The notes: generated by a model from the letters alone, not told the origin. DNA of 64,000 nucleotides from Ammoniphilus resinae (GCF_017873965.1 NZ_JAGGKT010000016.1:22265-86264), one strand, 5' to 3'; positions 18,209-27,401 are shown, counted from the stretch's first letter. Numbers and translations: made by a program.

Positions 18209-19306
18209 ATGTTTGTCTCGAAAGCGTTTCCTTCAAATTATTTACAGCAGCCTGGAGTTCTGAAGGATGCAGCGAATTGGTTCAAGAAATTCGGTCATAA
18301 GCCTTTCATTATAAGCGGTCCAACGGCCTGGAGTAAGGTGGAAGAAGCTTTGGTGCCGAGCTTAAAACAAGGGGAAATGGACTATCAACTTGAACTATTT
18401 GCGGGTCATTGCTCGTATGAGGAAATGGAGAGATTGCTAGAATTAAGAGACTCCTCGACTGATTTTGTCGTGGGAATTGGGGGCGGTCAAGCCCTGGATA
18501 TCTCAAAAATTGTGGCGAACCGACTAGAATTGCCGATCATCACGCTTCCGACGCTTGCCTCCACTTGCGCAGCGACTAGCCCTCAATCGATTATGTATAC
18601 GCCTGAGCATGTCTTTGTGAAAATAGAGAAGTTTGATTTTTGTCCAATACTAACTCTCGTAGATACAGAAGTGATTCAAAATGCTCCGCTATCGTATCTC
18701 GTATCTGGAATCGGTGATACCTTGGTAAAGTGGTATGAAGCCTATCCGATCAATGAGGGGAAGGAACAGAATGCGAGAACGAAAGCAGGGCTGAAAATTG
18801 CCGAATTAGCCAAAGAACAATTGCTGGAGTACAGTGTGAAAGCGATTGATGAATGTAAATCAGGTGATTCCAACGCCGAAGCATTAAGTCAAGTCATCGA
18901 TACAAACATTTTATTGGGTGGACTTGTTGGTGGACTGGGAAGCCATACTTGCCAAACTTCTGGGGCACACTCGATCAATTACGGGATGACCAATATTCCC
19001 CAAACGAGTCACGCATTACATGGAGATGTGGTTGCCTTTGGCTTGCTTGTTCAGCTTATGCTTGAGGACAAACCTTCGGAAATGGAAGAGTTAATGTCCT
19101 TCTATCAAAATATTGGACTTCCCATTTGTTTGACAGATCTAGCAGAGGACCCTATCAGCGAAGAAGACTTGGCCCTTGTTGCTCGTAAGTCTTGTGAACC
19201 GGCGAGATCGATCCATCATCTACAGTTTCCTGTAACAGCCGAAAATATTTTAAAATCTATTAAAAAGGTAGACGAAGTAGGCAGCCGGAAAAGAGCATCT
19301 AAGTAG
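18209..19306 (+). CDS. Iron-containing alcohol dehydrogenase, glycerol dehydrogenase-like
   Basis: About 365 residues. The NAD-binding GGGQALDISK and the PTLASTCAATSP motif match the GldA branch. Likely metal ligands are the Asp in SGIGDTLVKW and the His residues in SGAHSINYG and HALHGDVVAFG. ATG at 18209 has GGGAG 8 nt upstream and is preferred over the GTG at 18194. It follows a terminator and precedes capA by 30 nt, so the two may be co-transcribed. Glycerol is possible but not certain, since the branch includes dehydrogenases with other substrates. Confidence 0.8.
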   Translation: MFVSKAFPSNYLQQPGVLKDAANWFKKFGHKPFIISGPTAWSKVEEALVPSLKQGEMDYQLELFAGHCSYEEMERLLELRDSSTDFVVGIGGGQALDISKIVANRLELPIITLPTLASTCAATSPQSIMYTPEHVFVKIEKFDFCPILTLVDTEVIQNAPLSYLVSGIGDTLVKWYEAYPINEGKEQNARTKAGLKIAELAKEQLLEYSVKAIDECKSGDSNAEALSQVIDTNILLGGLVGGLGSHTCQTSGAHSINYGMTNIPQTSHALHGDVVAFGLLVQLMLEDKPSEMEELMSFYQNIGLPICLTDLAEDPISEEDLALVARKSCEPARSIHHLQFPVTAENILKSIKKVDEVGSRKRASK

Positions 19307-19336
19307 AGAAAATGAGACTCAAAAGGATGTGAAAAA

Positions 19337-20524
19337 TTGAAAACCAAAATTGTCATTCCCATTTTTCTGCTCATCGCCATGATTGCTGTGTTTTGGGTTG
19401 TCAGGTATTCACAAGAGCAGTTTGCGGTTGCCGAGGCCGTAAGTACTGCAACAGGACAACAAGTGCCAGAGGAGGTTCAAGATGTCACTCCAACTGAACC
19501 TGCGGAAGTTCTTGCCCCACCAGAAATCAGAGCTCAGGTCTACTCTGTTAAATTGGCAGCGATTGGGGATATCTTGGTGAGCGGTTCAGTCTATCGGGAT
19601 GCACACAAAAAGAATGGCTATGATTTCACCACGATGTTTGAAGAGGTAAAGCCCATTTTATCAGCAGCAGATCTCGCCATAGCCAATCAAGAAACCATGC
19701 TGGGGGGCACGGAACTGGGGCTTTCTGAATACCCGCGTTTCAATAGTCCGAAAGAAATGGGAACAGCCCTGCAAGAAGCAGGGATTGATGTAATGACCTT
19801 GGCGAATAATCACACTTTGGATCGGGGAGAGAAAGCAATTCTGAATACCCTTGATCACCTCGATAAACTGGGGATTACATCTCTCGGAGCCAACCGATCA
19901 GCGGAAGATCAAGCACGGATTCGAACCGTTGAAAAAAACGGAGTCACTTTTTCGTTTCTCGCCTATACTTACGGAACCAACGGGATTCCCTTGCCTAAAG
20001 ACAAACCTTATCTTGTCAATTTGATCGATAAAGAGAAGATGAAAAAAGATATCGAGAAGGCGAAGGATCTTTCTGATGTGATTGTGGTTAGTCTGCATTT
20101 TGGTAATGAATATGAAAGAATGCCAAATGATACCCAAAAAGATCTGGCACAATTTTTGGCTGATCAAGGGGTGCAGATTGTGATTGGACATCATCCACAT
20201 GTCCTGCAGCCCGTGAGTTGGTTGACAGGTGCAAAGGGGAATCAAACTTTTGTGGCTTGGTCGCTGGGGAACTTCATTTCTGGACAAGATGGGAAATACA
20301 AAGAAATCGGAGGCATTGTAGGAATCGATGTGGTAAAAAAAGTGAAAGGGGATCTGATGACAATCGAGTTAAAGGAGCCGACTTTTTTGCCGACATTTTG
20401 TTCGAAAAAGAACTATCGAAACTACAAAATCAAGCTGCTTGAACAGATCAATCCACAAACATATGAAGAAATTAAAACGCATATGAACCAATGGGTTCCT
20501 GAGTTAAAGTTTGTTGCACCCTAG
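19337..20524 (+). CDS. CapA family protein (PGA_cap metallophosphatase-like)
   Basis: 395 residues: an N-terminal membrane anchor (IVIPIFLLIAMIAVFWVV), a Pro/Glu-rich linker, and the CapA/PgsA domain with IGDILVSGSVY, ANQETML, LANNHTLDRG, GHHPHVLQP and WSLGNFIS. In Bacillus the family member CapA/PgsA is part of poly-gamma-glutamate synthesis, but no capBC genes are here, and solitary CapA paralogues are common. The start is TTG with GGATGTGA upstream. A terminator follows. Confidence 0.85.
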   Translation: MKTKIVIPIFLLIAMIAVFWVVRYSQEQFAVAEAVSTATGQQVPEEVQDVTPTEPAEVLAPPEIRAQVYSVKLAAIGDILVSGSVYRDAHKKNGYDFTTMFEEVKPILSAADLAIANQETMLGGTELGLSEYPRFNSPKEMGTALQEAGIDVMTLANNHTLDRGEKAILNTLDHLDKLGITSLGANRSAEDQARIRTVEKNGVTFSFLAYTYGTNGIPLPKDKPYLVNLIDKEKMKKDIEKAKDLSDVIVVSLHFGNEYERMPNDTQKDLAQFLADQGVQIVIGHHPHVLQPVSWLTGAKGNQTFVAWSLGNFISGQDGKYKEIGGIVGIDVVKKVKGDLMTIELKEPTFLPTFCSKKNYRNYKIKLLEQINPQTYEEIKTHMNQWVPELKFVAP

Positions 20525-20537
20525 CGAGCACACTACC

Positions 20538-20562
20538 ATCCCTCCTTCCATGAAGGAGGGAT
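20538..20562. terminator. Bidirectional terminator
   Basis: ATCCCTCCTT, loop CCATG, AAGGAGGGAT, then TTTATAAT, between the convergent capA-like and HD-GYP genes. Confidence 0.75.
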
Positions 20563-21651
20563 TTATAATATCGCATCACATTCCACGATCATCACAGATA
20601 GCTCTTTGGATAGATCAATTTCCTTAAGTGACTTCAAGTCTTCCCCCGATTCTCCTTTGAAAATTCGGATGATCGGTCGATCGATACAGTGTTGATTATA
20701 GGCAACGACAACACCAGTCTCTCCCGTACTGAGCTTCACCGTGACGCCAATCGGATAGATGGCAATTTTTTTGCGAAAAAGCTCGACTATACCCTGTTCA
20801 AAGTGGAGGTTTGTTTCAGAAAATATCAGTTCCATCGCCTCGTGAGGAAGCATAGCCCTGCGATAGACACGATGTGTAGTTAATGCATCAAATACATCTC
20901 CAACCGCCATTATCCGCGCATAAGGATGGATTTCTTCACCCTTAAGTCCTCGAGGATAACCCGTACCATCCCACTTTTCATGGTGTTGAAAGGCACAATG
21001 GGCCGCAAGTAGGGGAATATCCCATTCTTTTCTTAATAGCTCGAAGCCAATATTAGTATGTTCCTTGATCTGGGCGAACTCTTCGTTTGTAAGCCTTCCA
21101 GGTTTATGTAGAATCTCTTCAGGTAGCAGTAGCTTCCCGATATCATGCAGAAGACAACCAACTGCGATTTCATAAATTTTCTCCGAAGGGAGGCCTTTTT
21201 CAACGGCAAGTGCGCTGGTGTAAATCATCACGTTGAAGGAGTGAGAAAAAAGATAATTGTCCTTCACGTGAATATGGGTAAGCAGATCAACGACCCGTTT
21301 GTTGGATTGAAGCAGAGAAATAATATTTTGAATGGATTTCTGGAAATCTGAAATTCTGATGAGATCGCTTAGTTTGCGCTTTCCCTTCACCTCATGGATG
21401 TTTTTGAATAGGGTTTGGATCATTTGGATGGTCCGAGTGCGCAGTTCAAAAGGAATGGTTTCGTCAATGACAATATCATCCGTCAGAGGATCCAGGATAT
21501 AAAGATGTGTAACACCTTGTTCATTTAGGCGGTTGATAAAACGATCGGTGAGCTCCATTCCATTAGAAATTAGCATTTTGCCATTTTCATGGTATACAGC
21601 CTTTCCGAGGATCATTCCTGATCTGCAGTTGTAAATGGATACAAGTCGCAT
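20563..21651 (-). CDS. HD-GYP domain protein, probable c-di-GMP phosphodiesterase
   Basis: About 362 residues. An N-terminal ~120-residue region (MRLVSIYNCRSGMILGKAVY) precedes the HD-GYP domain: the HD pair in CLLHDIGKLLLPEEI, the HHEKWDGTGYPRGLKG signature, and GDVFDALTTHRVYR. All metal-binding positions appear intact, so c-di-GMP hydrolysis is the likely activity. ATG at 21651 has AAAGGA 8 nt upstream. It matters here because the window also holds a PilZ protein and a c-di-GMP-I riboswitch before a SinI-type gene. Confidence 0.87.
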   Translation of the reverse strand: MRLVSIYNCRSGMILGKAVYHENGKMLISNGMELTDRFINRLNEQGVTHLYILDPLTDDIVIDETIPFELRTRTIQMIQTLFKNIHEVKGKRKLSDLIRISDFQKSIQNIISLLQSNKRVVDLLTHIHVKDNYLFSHSFNVMIYTSALAVEKGLPSEKIYEIAVGCLLHDIGKLLLPEEILHKPGRLTNEEFAQIKEHTNIGFELLRKEWDIPLLAAHCAFQHHEKWDGTGYPRGLKGEEIHPYARIMAVGDVFDALTTHRVYRRAMLPHEAMELIFSETNLHFEQGIVELFRKKIAIYPIGVTVKLSTGETGVVVAYNQHCIDRPIIRIFKGESGEDLKSLKEIDLSKELSVMIVECDAIL

Positions 21652-21865
21652 TTTAGCAGTCCTTTTACTCAAGATTGTTGTTCCTATTATACCAACTTGT
21701 TGGACTTGAGACCACAAGATTTGTCGAAGAATAGGGAATTTTGGTGAATTACCCCATTAAAACTATCATAATTGTTTAATTACTAATATTATTGTAAAAT
21801 ATTAGGTAGGTTAATAGATGCTAGAAAATCAGATGAGAACAGAATAAAAAAAGGAGTGTTCAAAC

Positions 21866-22279
21866 ATGACCGAACAGAAAATACATCCTAGGGTGGAGAG
21901 ATTGGCAACAGGTGAGGTGTGGAAGCTTTTTGGAATAGAAGTAATTTATGCAGAGGATCAACAAGCAGAATTGCATCTACCTGTAACGGAAAAGTTTAAG
22001 CAAGTATATGGGGTTCTTCATGGTGGAGTCATTGCCACTGTCATTGATATGGCGATGGGAGCAGCTTTCTCTACCACGCTGAAACCGGAAGAATACGGAT
22101 CAACCCTTGACTTGAATATTCGCTATTTAAAACCAATGACAGGGGAAACCTTGATTGTGAAATCCAATATAATTAGAAGGGGAAGAAGGATTGTCGTCCT
22201 ATCTGCAGAGGCCTTAAATGAAAAAGGGGACCATATTGCCTCAGCAACGGGACAATTTATGGTTTTAGAAAGATCATAG
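21866..22279 (+). CDS. PaaI family thioesterase (hotdog fold)
   Basis: 137 residues with the hotdog core GVLHGGVIATVIDMAMGAAF, where the HGG motif and the following Asp are the usual catalytic features, and YLKPMTGETLIVKS. It hydrolyses an acyl- or aryl-CoA. ATG start with AAGGAG about 9 nt upstream. It is monocistronic, with a terminator at 22339-22364. Confidence 0.88.
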   Translation: MTEQKIHPRVERLATGEVWKLFGIEVIYAEDQQAELHLPVTEKFKQVYGVLHGGVIATVIDMAMGAAFSTTLKPEEYGSTLDLNIRYLKPMTGETLIVKSNIIRRGRRIVVLSAEALNEKGDHIASATGQFMVLERS

Positions 22280-22338
22280 GTTTTGTCAGTATTTACAAAA
22301 TGGTATCATTTCTCGGGAAATACTGTCGGTTTTAGGGG

Positions 22339-22364
22339 AAGGGGCATTCAGCCCCTTTTTTTCG
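22339..22364 (+). terminator. Terminator after the thioesterase gene
   Basis: AAGGGGC, loop ATTCA, GCCCCTT followed by TTTTT. Confidence 0.85.
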
Positions 22365-22366
22365 TA

Positions 22367-23470
22367 TTAGGGCGTTACAAAATTTTGCGTGTAATAATCG
22401 TTCTTTACCCCAACGCCAAGTGTAGTAAATGGAGCGTATAAAATATTTTTTCGATGTCCCTCTGAATTCATCCAACCTTCCAAAGCCTCTATTCCATCGT
22501 TTTGACCATAGGCGATATTTTCTCCTGCCGTTTTATAATGTATACCCGCAAATTCCATCCGTTCAAAAGGATCCATTCCCGTCGTTTTGGACACATGATC
22601 AAAAAATTGATGGGACACCATGTCCATACTGTGCGAGCGGGCTACCCTCGCAGCCTCCTCATTCCACGTTAGAACCGAAAGGTTATATCTTTGTCGAATC
22701 ACATTGGTGAGATCAAAAATTTGTTTGGCCATGCTTTGCTCAAGCTTGTCCTGTTGTTCCTGATTCAAAGAAGCTTTCGTCAGACTTGGCTTTTGCCCGG
22801 TATATGTAAATTGCCTATTAAAGAAGCTCCCTTTTACCAAGGCTTCCTTGGAAAGAAAGCGAATTCCCGTTACTCGCTGTTCCCGGTAAAGATCAAGATA
22901 AAATAAGATAGGTTGCTCTTCGATCATAAATAGTGCTTTCCCATCCACGTTGTTATCAACGCTAACTTGGGCGTTCTCATAGGAGAAGGTGATTCTATTT
23001 TGAAAAGGGAAGGTGTCTAGCAATTCTTTTTTACTAGAATCGATTTGTATTCCGCGAAAAGACCAGGTTGGCGCATTGGAATAGATCTCCATTACTTTCC
23101 CATCCTTTACAGCAGCTTGTACATAATGGTTGGGATCCTTGTTGTAAATCCACCACACATAGCCTAACGGATGTGGATCAATGCGCTGTGGACTGCCCCA
23201 TGTTTCCTTTAGGTGTTGTGTTGACTGACCTATAGCAATACCCAAGATACCCTGCTGATTGGTTTTAAGTGTTGCTAAGGGTGGTGCGGGTGTTGAATCC
23301 GAGATCGGCTGATGCGGCAAAGCAAGGTTCTCTGCAAACTCTTGGCCTTGTTCCCAAAAATCGACTGCTTGATCTCTTAAAGAAGTATCTGCTGAACAAA
23401 AGGTAGGAAGACATAAAATAGCAAAAACAAAAACTGCCACTCGAAAGGTTTTACCTCGGAACATTTTCAT
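22367..23470 (-). CDS. Secreted CAP/SCP domain protein with CAP-associated N-terminal domain
   Basis: 367 residues. A signal peptide (MKMFRGKTFRVAVFVFAILCLPTFCSA) is followed by a CAP-associated domain (about 70-220, LGIAIGQSTQHLKETWGSP) and a C-terminal CAP domain with NVIRQRYNLSVLTWNEEAARVARSHSMDM, the HxF-type segment, GENIAYG and a final NDYYTQNFV. This two-domain layout matches Bacillus YlbC-like proteins. The CAP motifs EAA, GENI and HRKNIL are intact. Its role in Firmicutes envelopes is not settled. Confidence 0.85.
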   Translation of the reverse strand: MKMFRGKTFRVAVFVFAILCLPTFCSADTSLRDQAVDFWEQGQEFAENLALPHQPISDSTPAPPLATLKTNQQGILGIAIGQSTQHLKETWGSPQRIDPHPLGYVWWIYNKDPNHYVQAAVKDGKVMEIYSNAPTWSFRGIQIDSSKKELLDTFPFQNRITFSYENAQVSVDNNVDGKALFMIEEQPILFYLDLYREQRVTGIRFLSKEALVKGSFFNRQFTYTGQKPSLTKASLNQEQQDKLEQSMAKQIFDLTNVIRQRYNLSVLTWNEEAARVARSHSMDMVSHQFFDHVSKTTGMDPFERMEFAGIHYKTAGENIAYGQNDGIEALEGWMNSEGHRKNILYAPFTTLGVGVKNDYYTQNFVTP

Positions 23471-23570
23471 TCCTCCTTATCCATACGATGATTATATCAT
23501 AGGAGGAAAACTGTTCGATTTCTTTTTACTCTGCGGCTTCGGCTTTTCAAACCAAAACCGCAGATTCCGA

Positions 23571-24869
23571 TCATGAAATCAACCTTTGTGCTGCTTGAAT
23601 TAGTTCGAGCCCCTTTTGCCGTGGAATTAGTTGCATTGCCATAAAACGTTTTACTTGTTTGATAAAGGTCTTTAAGTGAAAGATGGCTTTGTTAAGATTT
23701 TTTTCTAATGCCGTACACACATGGTCTGGCAGACCCAGACTGCGAATTTTCTGTCGTAAATGGGTTAATTTGTTCAACTGTGCTTTGCGTTGGAGTCTAC
23801 TTTTTAACGTGCTTGTGAGGTTGAGTGATTGAACGCCTGCTGTATTTGGCATATTTAGATTCATACCCTGAAACGGCTCAAACGGGAATTGAGGCAAATT
23901 TGCAGGCAACATCATGTTGCTCGGAAGTGTTTGTGGCATGGGAAAAGCAAGATTACCAGGATTAAAACTAAGGGGGGGCAGTGGTGGAATCATATTTAAT
24001 GCATTGGGTGTACCAAGATTCCAAGAACCTGCAAGTAGATCATTTGGGATCATCCCCTGAGGAAAAGAGGGGAGATCAAGCTTCGCCAAATCGCCCATTG
24101 AGAAATTTGGCGCCTCTAATGCAGGGAAATTTGTTGGGAGTTGCATGTTTGGTAAATCCATGTTTGGCAGCTGCATAGTTGGTAAATCTGTGTTTGGTAA
24201 CGACATATCTACATTGTCCGGCATACTCGGAAAATTATTCTTTGTGGGCAGCTTGTTTAACAGCTTTTCATTTTCCGATAAAGTGGAGAGTTCATTGTTT
24301 ACTTTAGTCGGATCATCAGTCGCCGGATCTTTTCGGAGAAGTGGATTTGTATCGCTAAATGGATTGGTACTCTCCAATTGGTTTAGTGGATTGTTTAAAA
24401 TGGCAGGGTCAGCTGCCGGCACCTTTGGAGTTGATTCTAGGGCAGGATCTGCCTCACTCTGAGTGGGATCGGTAAGTATAAAAAGTAAGCCGTTTTCCGC
24501 GGAAGAAATTCCGATTGGATTTCCATCCAACAGGAGGGTATGTTCGAGCTCTTGCGTTTCTGTATTAATGATCGAAATGTCCCTCGAACCTGAATTCGTG
24601 ACATAAATCCGCGACCCATCAGGAGAAAGCGTTATACCTTTGGGTTTTCTCCCTACAGAAATTGTCGCCAATATGGTTCGGGCAGAAGTATCCCAGATGG
24701 TTAGTTGATCTGTCTCATGGTGTGTCAAATAGGCGCGGTCTCCATTGGGACTGAGAGCAATGCCACATGTTTTCTCTGTGACGGGAAGGGAAAAGAGATG
24801 TTCATGTGTCCATAGATCAATCACCTGAATCTGGTTTTCTGGTTCTCCGGGCAGCTTTTTATTTTCCAT
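23571..24869 (-). CDS. YVTN beta-propeller repeat protein with a Leu-Pro-Asn-rich tail
   Basis: 432 residues in three parts. Residues 10-140 hold three YVTN-type propeller blades (LSPNGDRAYLTHHETDQLTIWDT, LSPDGSRIYVTNSGSRDISIIN). Residues 200-330 are a low-complexity region of LPN(M/T)DLPTMQLP-type repeats. The last ~90 residues form a basic helical segment (LKSRLQRKAQLNKLTHLRQKIRSLG). No signal peptide is seen. Three blades are too few for a closed propeller, so it may oligomerise or be truncated. Function unknown. The ATG has GAGGAGG about 10 nt upstream. Confidence 0.65.
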   Translation of the reverse strand: MENKKLPGEPENQIQVIDLWTHEHLFSLPVTEKTCGIALSPNGDRAYLTHHETDQLTIWDTSARTILATISVGRKPKGITLSPDGSRIYVTNSGSRDISIINTETQELEHTLLLDGNPIGISSAENGLLFILTDPTQSEADPALESTPKVPAADPAILNNPLNQLESTNPFSDTNPLLRKDPATDDPTKVNNELSTLSENEKLLNKLPTKNNFPSMPDNVDMSLPNTDLPTMQLPNMDLPNMQLPTNFPALEAPNFSMGDLAKLDLPSFPQGMIPNDLLAGSWNLGTPNALNMIPPLPPLSFNPGNLAFPMPQTLPSNMMLPANLPQFPFEPFQGMNLNMPNTAGVQSLNLTSTLKSRLQRKAQLNKLTHLRQKIRSLGLPDHVCTALEKNLNKAIFHLKTFIKQVKRFMAMQLIPRQKGLELIQAAQRLIS

Positions 24870-25020
24870 AATGGTGGGACCTCCTCTGTCATAAGTTACT
24901 ACGCCTATCTTATGGTTAAATAACTAAAAGTGTATGGACGTGTACCTATCCACATCCACCTATTTATTTGGAAGTAGAAAAAGGGCTAATAGCATCTGGC
25001 TAATGGGGGTAAATTTTTTC

Positions 25021-25049
25021 TTGATTAACAAACGGAATCTCACTATAAT
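25021..25049 (+). promoter_or_regulatory. Promoter of tRNA-Leu
   Basis: TTGATT (25021-25026), 17 bp, TATAAT (25044-25049). The predicted start lies a few bases before the mature tRNA 5' end at 25065. Confidence 0.8.
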
Positions 25050-25064
25050 AAAAGCATAGTAAAT

Positions 25065-25151
25065 GCGGATGTGGCGGAATCGGCAGACGCGCTAGATTCA
25101 GGTTCTAGTGGTGGCAACATCGTGGGGGTTCAAGTCCCTTCATCCGCACCA
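25065..25151 (+). tRNA. tRNA-Leu (CAG)
   Basis: 87 nt including an encoded CCA. The acceptor stem GCGGATG pairs with CATCCGC. The anticodon arm CTAGA-TTCAGGT-TCTAG exposes CAG. The long variable arm and GGTTCAAGTCC T-arm fit a class II leucine tRNA. It is a single-gene transcript with a strong promoter and terminator. Confidence 0.97.
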
Positions 25152-25171
25152 AATACATATGTAAATGATAA

Positions 25172-25197
25172 CCCCTCGCTGATGGCGAGGGGTTTTG
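25172..25197 (+). terminator. Terminator after tRNA-Leu
   Basis: CCCCTCGC, loop TGATG, GCGAGGGG, then TTTTG. Confidence 0.88.
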
Positions 25198-25304
25198 CTT
25201 TTCTTTCTGATGAAGGACATACCGGCAGCATTTAGCCCAATAATTGTCCTTCATAACCTCAATTATAGGGGTATATATCCCTCATCTCGCAACAGGCAGT
25301 CCTC

Positions 25305-25898
25305 TTACGGCAACTCCTGCTGTCTCTTTTTCAGTTCAATCAACCCCAACACCTTCAGTGCCTGAAATTCTTCAGGAGAAAGACGCTCTAAAAGGGCTTT
25401 TTTGATCTCCTGTTTTTCTTCAGCAGTGACTCCGCCGCTGGCCATGGAAACAAACTCTTTCAGTTCTGACATGGAAAATCGGCTGAGTAGGAATTTCAAT
25501 GCTTCTTCCTTATTCGAAAAGCCGACTTTTTCTTGATTTCCCGTAGTAGCTGTTGAAGTGCCGGTCTCGGACCCGCTGGAACTGGAACCAGCCCGACCCC
25601 CAGATTCGGAAGGTTCAGGTGTGACCGTGGTGTTTTGATCACTCTTCTGACTATCCCCAGCAGAATCCTGATCAACTTCCTCCTGATCAGAAGGGATAGC
25701 TCCTAACTGCTCTTCCAATGCCTTTTGCACCGCGGGCTCCTTCATCAGTTCATTTACTTCGTCATCTGTCAACATGTCCTTTGTTACTTGTTCTACCAGC
25801 CGGTCGGAGGCAAAACTGATTACCCAATTATATCCGATTACGCCGAGTACAGCTAAGCAAACTACACTACCTAGTATCCACTTTGTACGTTTACGCAT
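25305..25898 (-). CDS. Hypothetical membrane-anchored protein
   Basis: 197 residues, not recognised. An N-terminal basic stretch and TM helix (RKRTKWILGSVVCLAVLGVIGYNWVI) anchor it. A long Ser/Thr/Gly/Asp-rich linker (about 70-125) follows, then a helical acidic C-terminal part (NKEEALKFLLSRFSMSELKEF, EEKQEIKKALLERLSPEEFQALKVL). The C-terminal domain is probably outside the cell. ATG with GGAGGG upstream. Confidence 0.6.
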   Translation of the reverse strand: MRKRTKWILGSVVCLAVLGVIGYNWVISFASDRLVEQVTKDMLTDDEVNELMKEPAVQKALEEQLGAIPSDQEEVDQDSAGDSQKSDQNTTVTPEPSESGGRAGSSSSGSETGTSTATTGNQEKVGFSNKEEALKFLLSRFSMSELKEFVSMASGGVTAEEKQEIKKALLERLSPEEFQALKVLGLIELKKRQQELP

Positions 25899-25941
25899 AA
25901 TTCCCTCCAGAGCACTTCAAATATAAGCAATATTGTATCAT

Positions 25942-26292
25942 CTATTTGTGGGTTTTAGCGTAAAATTTTATTTCCTTAACTAACTGTTCTTCCGTTGATT
26001 TTTTTATGTCCAATCTTAATCCATATTGGTTGCCTTTATGCCAAAGAATTTCCCCCTCTAAAATAAAAGAGGTTTGATTCAATGTAAATTCGAAGGCCAA
26101 CTCCAATTCCCGACTTGTAGGCATGTTCAGTGATGTTTCCAGCTTCATTCCGTGTGGGCTGAGGTCAATAATTTTGGCGATTCCTTCAGATGTTTGAACA
26201 GGTTTTCCTTCTAATTGGATAATTTTAAACTTGGTTTCCAAGGGGGGGGCAAAAATAAAACGGAAGGGTTCATTTCGAGTATGATAATCCAT
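25942..26292 (-). CDS. PilZ domain protein
   Basis: 116 residues consisting of little more than one PilZ domain. The DLSPHGMKLE segment is the (D/N)xSxxG signature, and an Arg-containing stretch precedes it (EPFRFIFAPP). PilZ domains bind c-di-GMP and relay it to motility or exopolysaccharide functions. The Arg motif is not fully canonical, so binding should be considered probable rather than shown. It lies downstream of the crotonase gene on the same strand, after a terminator. Confidence 0.7.
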   Translation of the reverse strand: MDYHTRNEPFRFIFAPPLETKFKIIQLEGKPVQTSEGIAKIIDLSPHGMKLETSLNMPTSRELELAFEFTLNQTSFILEGEILWHKGNQYGLRLDIKKSTEEQLVKEIKFYAKTHK

Positions 26293-26377
26293 CGTAACCT
26301 CTCATTTAATTGATCTCTTTTCCACAAATTATAAGAGATTTTCGGCCACAAAGGGAGAGGAAAAGTGACAAAATTAG

Positions 26378-26404
26378 AAAAAAAGACCGAGCTTATGCTC
26401 GGTC
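26378..26404 (-). terminator. Terminator overlapping the crotonase stop codon
   Basis: On the minus strand GACCGAGC, loop ATAA, GCTCGGTC, then a run of T. The gene's TAA stop lies in the loop. Confidence 0.85.
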
Positions 26405-27166
26405 ACTCCATTTAGCAGGGCGTTTTTCCAAAAAGGCAGAAATCCCTTCCACAGCATCCTCATGCTGGCTGTTGGTTGCCATTACTTCGGAAGCATAGTT
26501 TAATGCTTGGAAGTCTTCCATATTGATCTGCTGATAGAATGCTTTCTTCCCAATTTCTAGCGTGTTTAAGCTATGGCGTGCAACGGACTCAGCTAGCGCC
26601 TGTACGGCATCGGATAATTGTTCAGGTGTTACTACTTTGTTAACAAGTCCATGGATTAAAGCCTCCTCAGCAGAAATAAAATCACCAGTAAATAACATTT
26701 CAGCGGCTTTTTTGCGGCCTAAGTTACGGCTGACAAACACGGAAGGGGTAGTGCAGAAGAATCCGATATGTACCCCAGGGGTGGCAAATTTCGCCGCTTC
26801 ACTTGCGACAGCTAGGTCACATGCCGCTACCAATTGAGCTCCAGCTGCTGTAGCAATGCCGTGTATCTTGGCAATTGTAATTTGAGGGATTTCACGGATG
26901 GTGCGGAATAGTTTTTGACATTCTTGGAATAAATGTAGAACTTCACGAGTTGGTTTTCCAGAAATTTCGCGAAGATTGTGTCCAGAGCTAAATACTTTTC
27001 CTTCTGCCTGGATGATTAACACGTTTACTTCACGCTCGCGACCAATCGTTTGCAAAAGCTGGTCAAATTCCTGAATAAGTGGCAAGGAAAGCGCATTACG
27101 CTGCTTGTCATTTTGAATTGTGATCGTTCCAATCTTCCCCTCAACTTGATAAGATAATAATCCCAT
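26393..27166 (-). CDS. Enoyl-CoA hydratase/isomerase family protein, ECHDC3-like
   Basis: About 257 residues of the crotonase fold: the oxyanion-hole motifs SSGHNLREI and GIATAAGAQLVAACD, then FATPGVHIGFFCTTPSVFVSR. By alignment from memory with rat crotonase, both catalytic glutamates are replaced (Glu144 by Gln in GAQLV, Glu164 by Gly in TPGVHIG), the pattern of the ECHDC3 subgroup. It is therefore probably not a classical hydratase. ATG at 27166 has AAAGGTGG about 8 nt upstream. It is the only gene behind a SAM-I riboswitch, suggesting a link to sulfur or methionine metabolism. The true reaction is unknown. Confidence 0.8.
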   Translation of the reverse strand: MGLLSYQVEGKIGTITIQNDKQRNALSLPLIQEFDQLLQTIGREREVNVLIIQAEGKVFSSGHNLREISGKPTREVLHLFQECQKLFRTIREIPQITIAKIHGIATAAGAQLVAACDLAVASEAAKFATPGVHIGFFCTTPSVFVSRNLGRKKAAEMLFTGDFISAEEALIHGLVNKVVTPEQLSDAVQALAESVARHSLNTLEIGKKAFYQQINMEDFQALNYASEVMATNSQHEDAVEGISAFLEKRPAKWSDRA

Positions 27167-27240
27167 CTTCTTTTCCACCTTTCCTTTTTAAAAAAATAGT
27201 TTACTAGAATTCAGGAAATCGACACTTCTCAGGCGACAAG

Positions 27241-27266
27241 AAAAGCCTTCTTCATAAGAAGAAGGC
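27241..27266 (-). terminator. Riboswitch-controlled terminator
   Basis: Minus strand GCCTTCTTC, loop TTAT, GAAGAAGGC, then TTTTCTTG. The sequence CTTCTTAT in its 5' arm and loop can instead pair with ATAAGGAG at the 3' P1 strand of the SAM aptamer, forming the antiterminator. Confidence 0.88.
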
Positions 27267-27286
27267 ATCGGATGTAAAATGTCTAC

Positions 27287-27401
27287 TCCTTATCTACCAG
27301 AACAAGATGTTCCGCAGGAATTAGCACCATGCTTAACAGGAATCCTGCAAGCGGGTTGCCGGGTTTCATCGGGCCAGTCCCTCCACCACTCTCGATAAGA
27401 G
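27287..27401 (-). promoter_or_regulatory. SAM-I (S-box) riboswitch
   Basis: The minus strand shows the conserved SAM-I core: CTTATC (P1 5' strand, 27399-27394), AGAGTGGTGGAGGGACTGG, CCCGATGAAACCCGGCAACC, then GGTGCTAATTCCTGC and the P1 3' strand GATAAG (27294-27289). The P1 strand, antiterminator and terminator are arranged as in known transcriptional S-box leaders: SAM binding stabilises P1, which frees the terminator. It lies about 120 nt upstream of the ECHDC3-like gene, an unusual target. Confidence 0.95.

Noticed and set aside
27290..27373. 28-codon minus-strand ORF with GGTGGAGG before it
   Set aside because: The apparent ribosome site and ATG are parts of the SAM-I aptamer (GGTGGAGGGACTGG and CCCGATGAAACCC), so this is structured RNA, not a gene.
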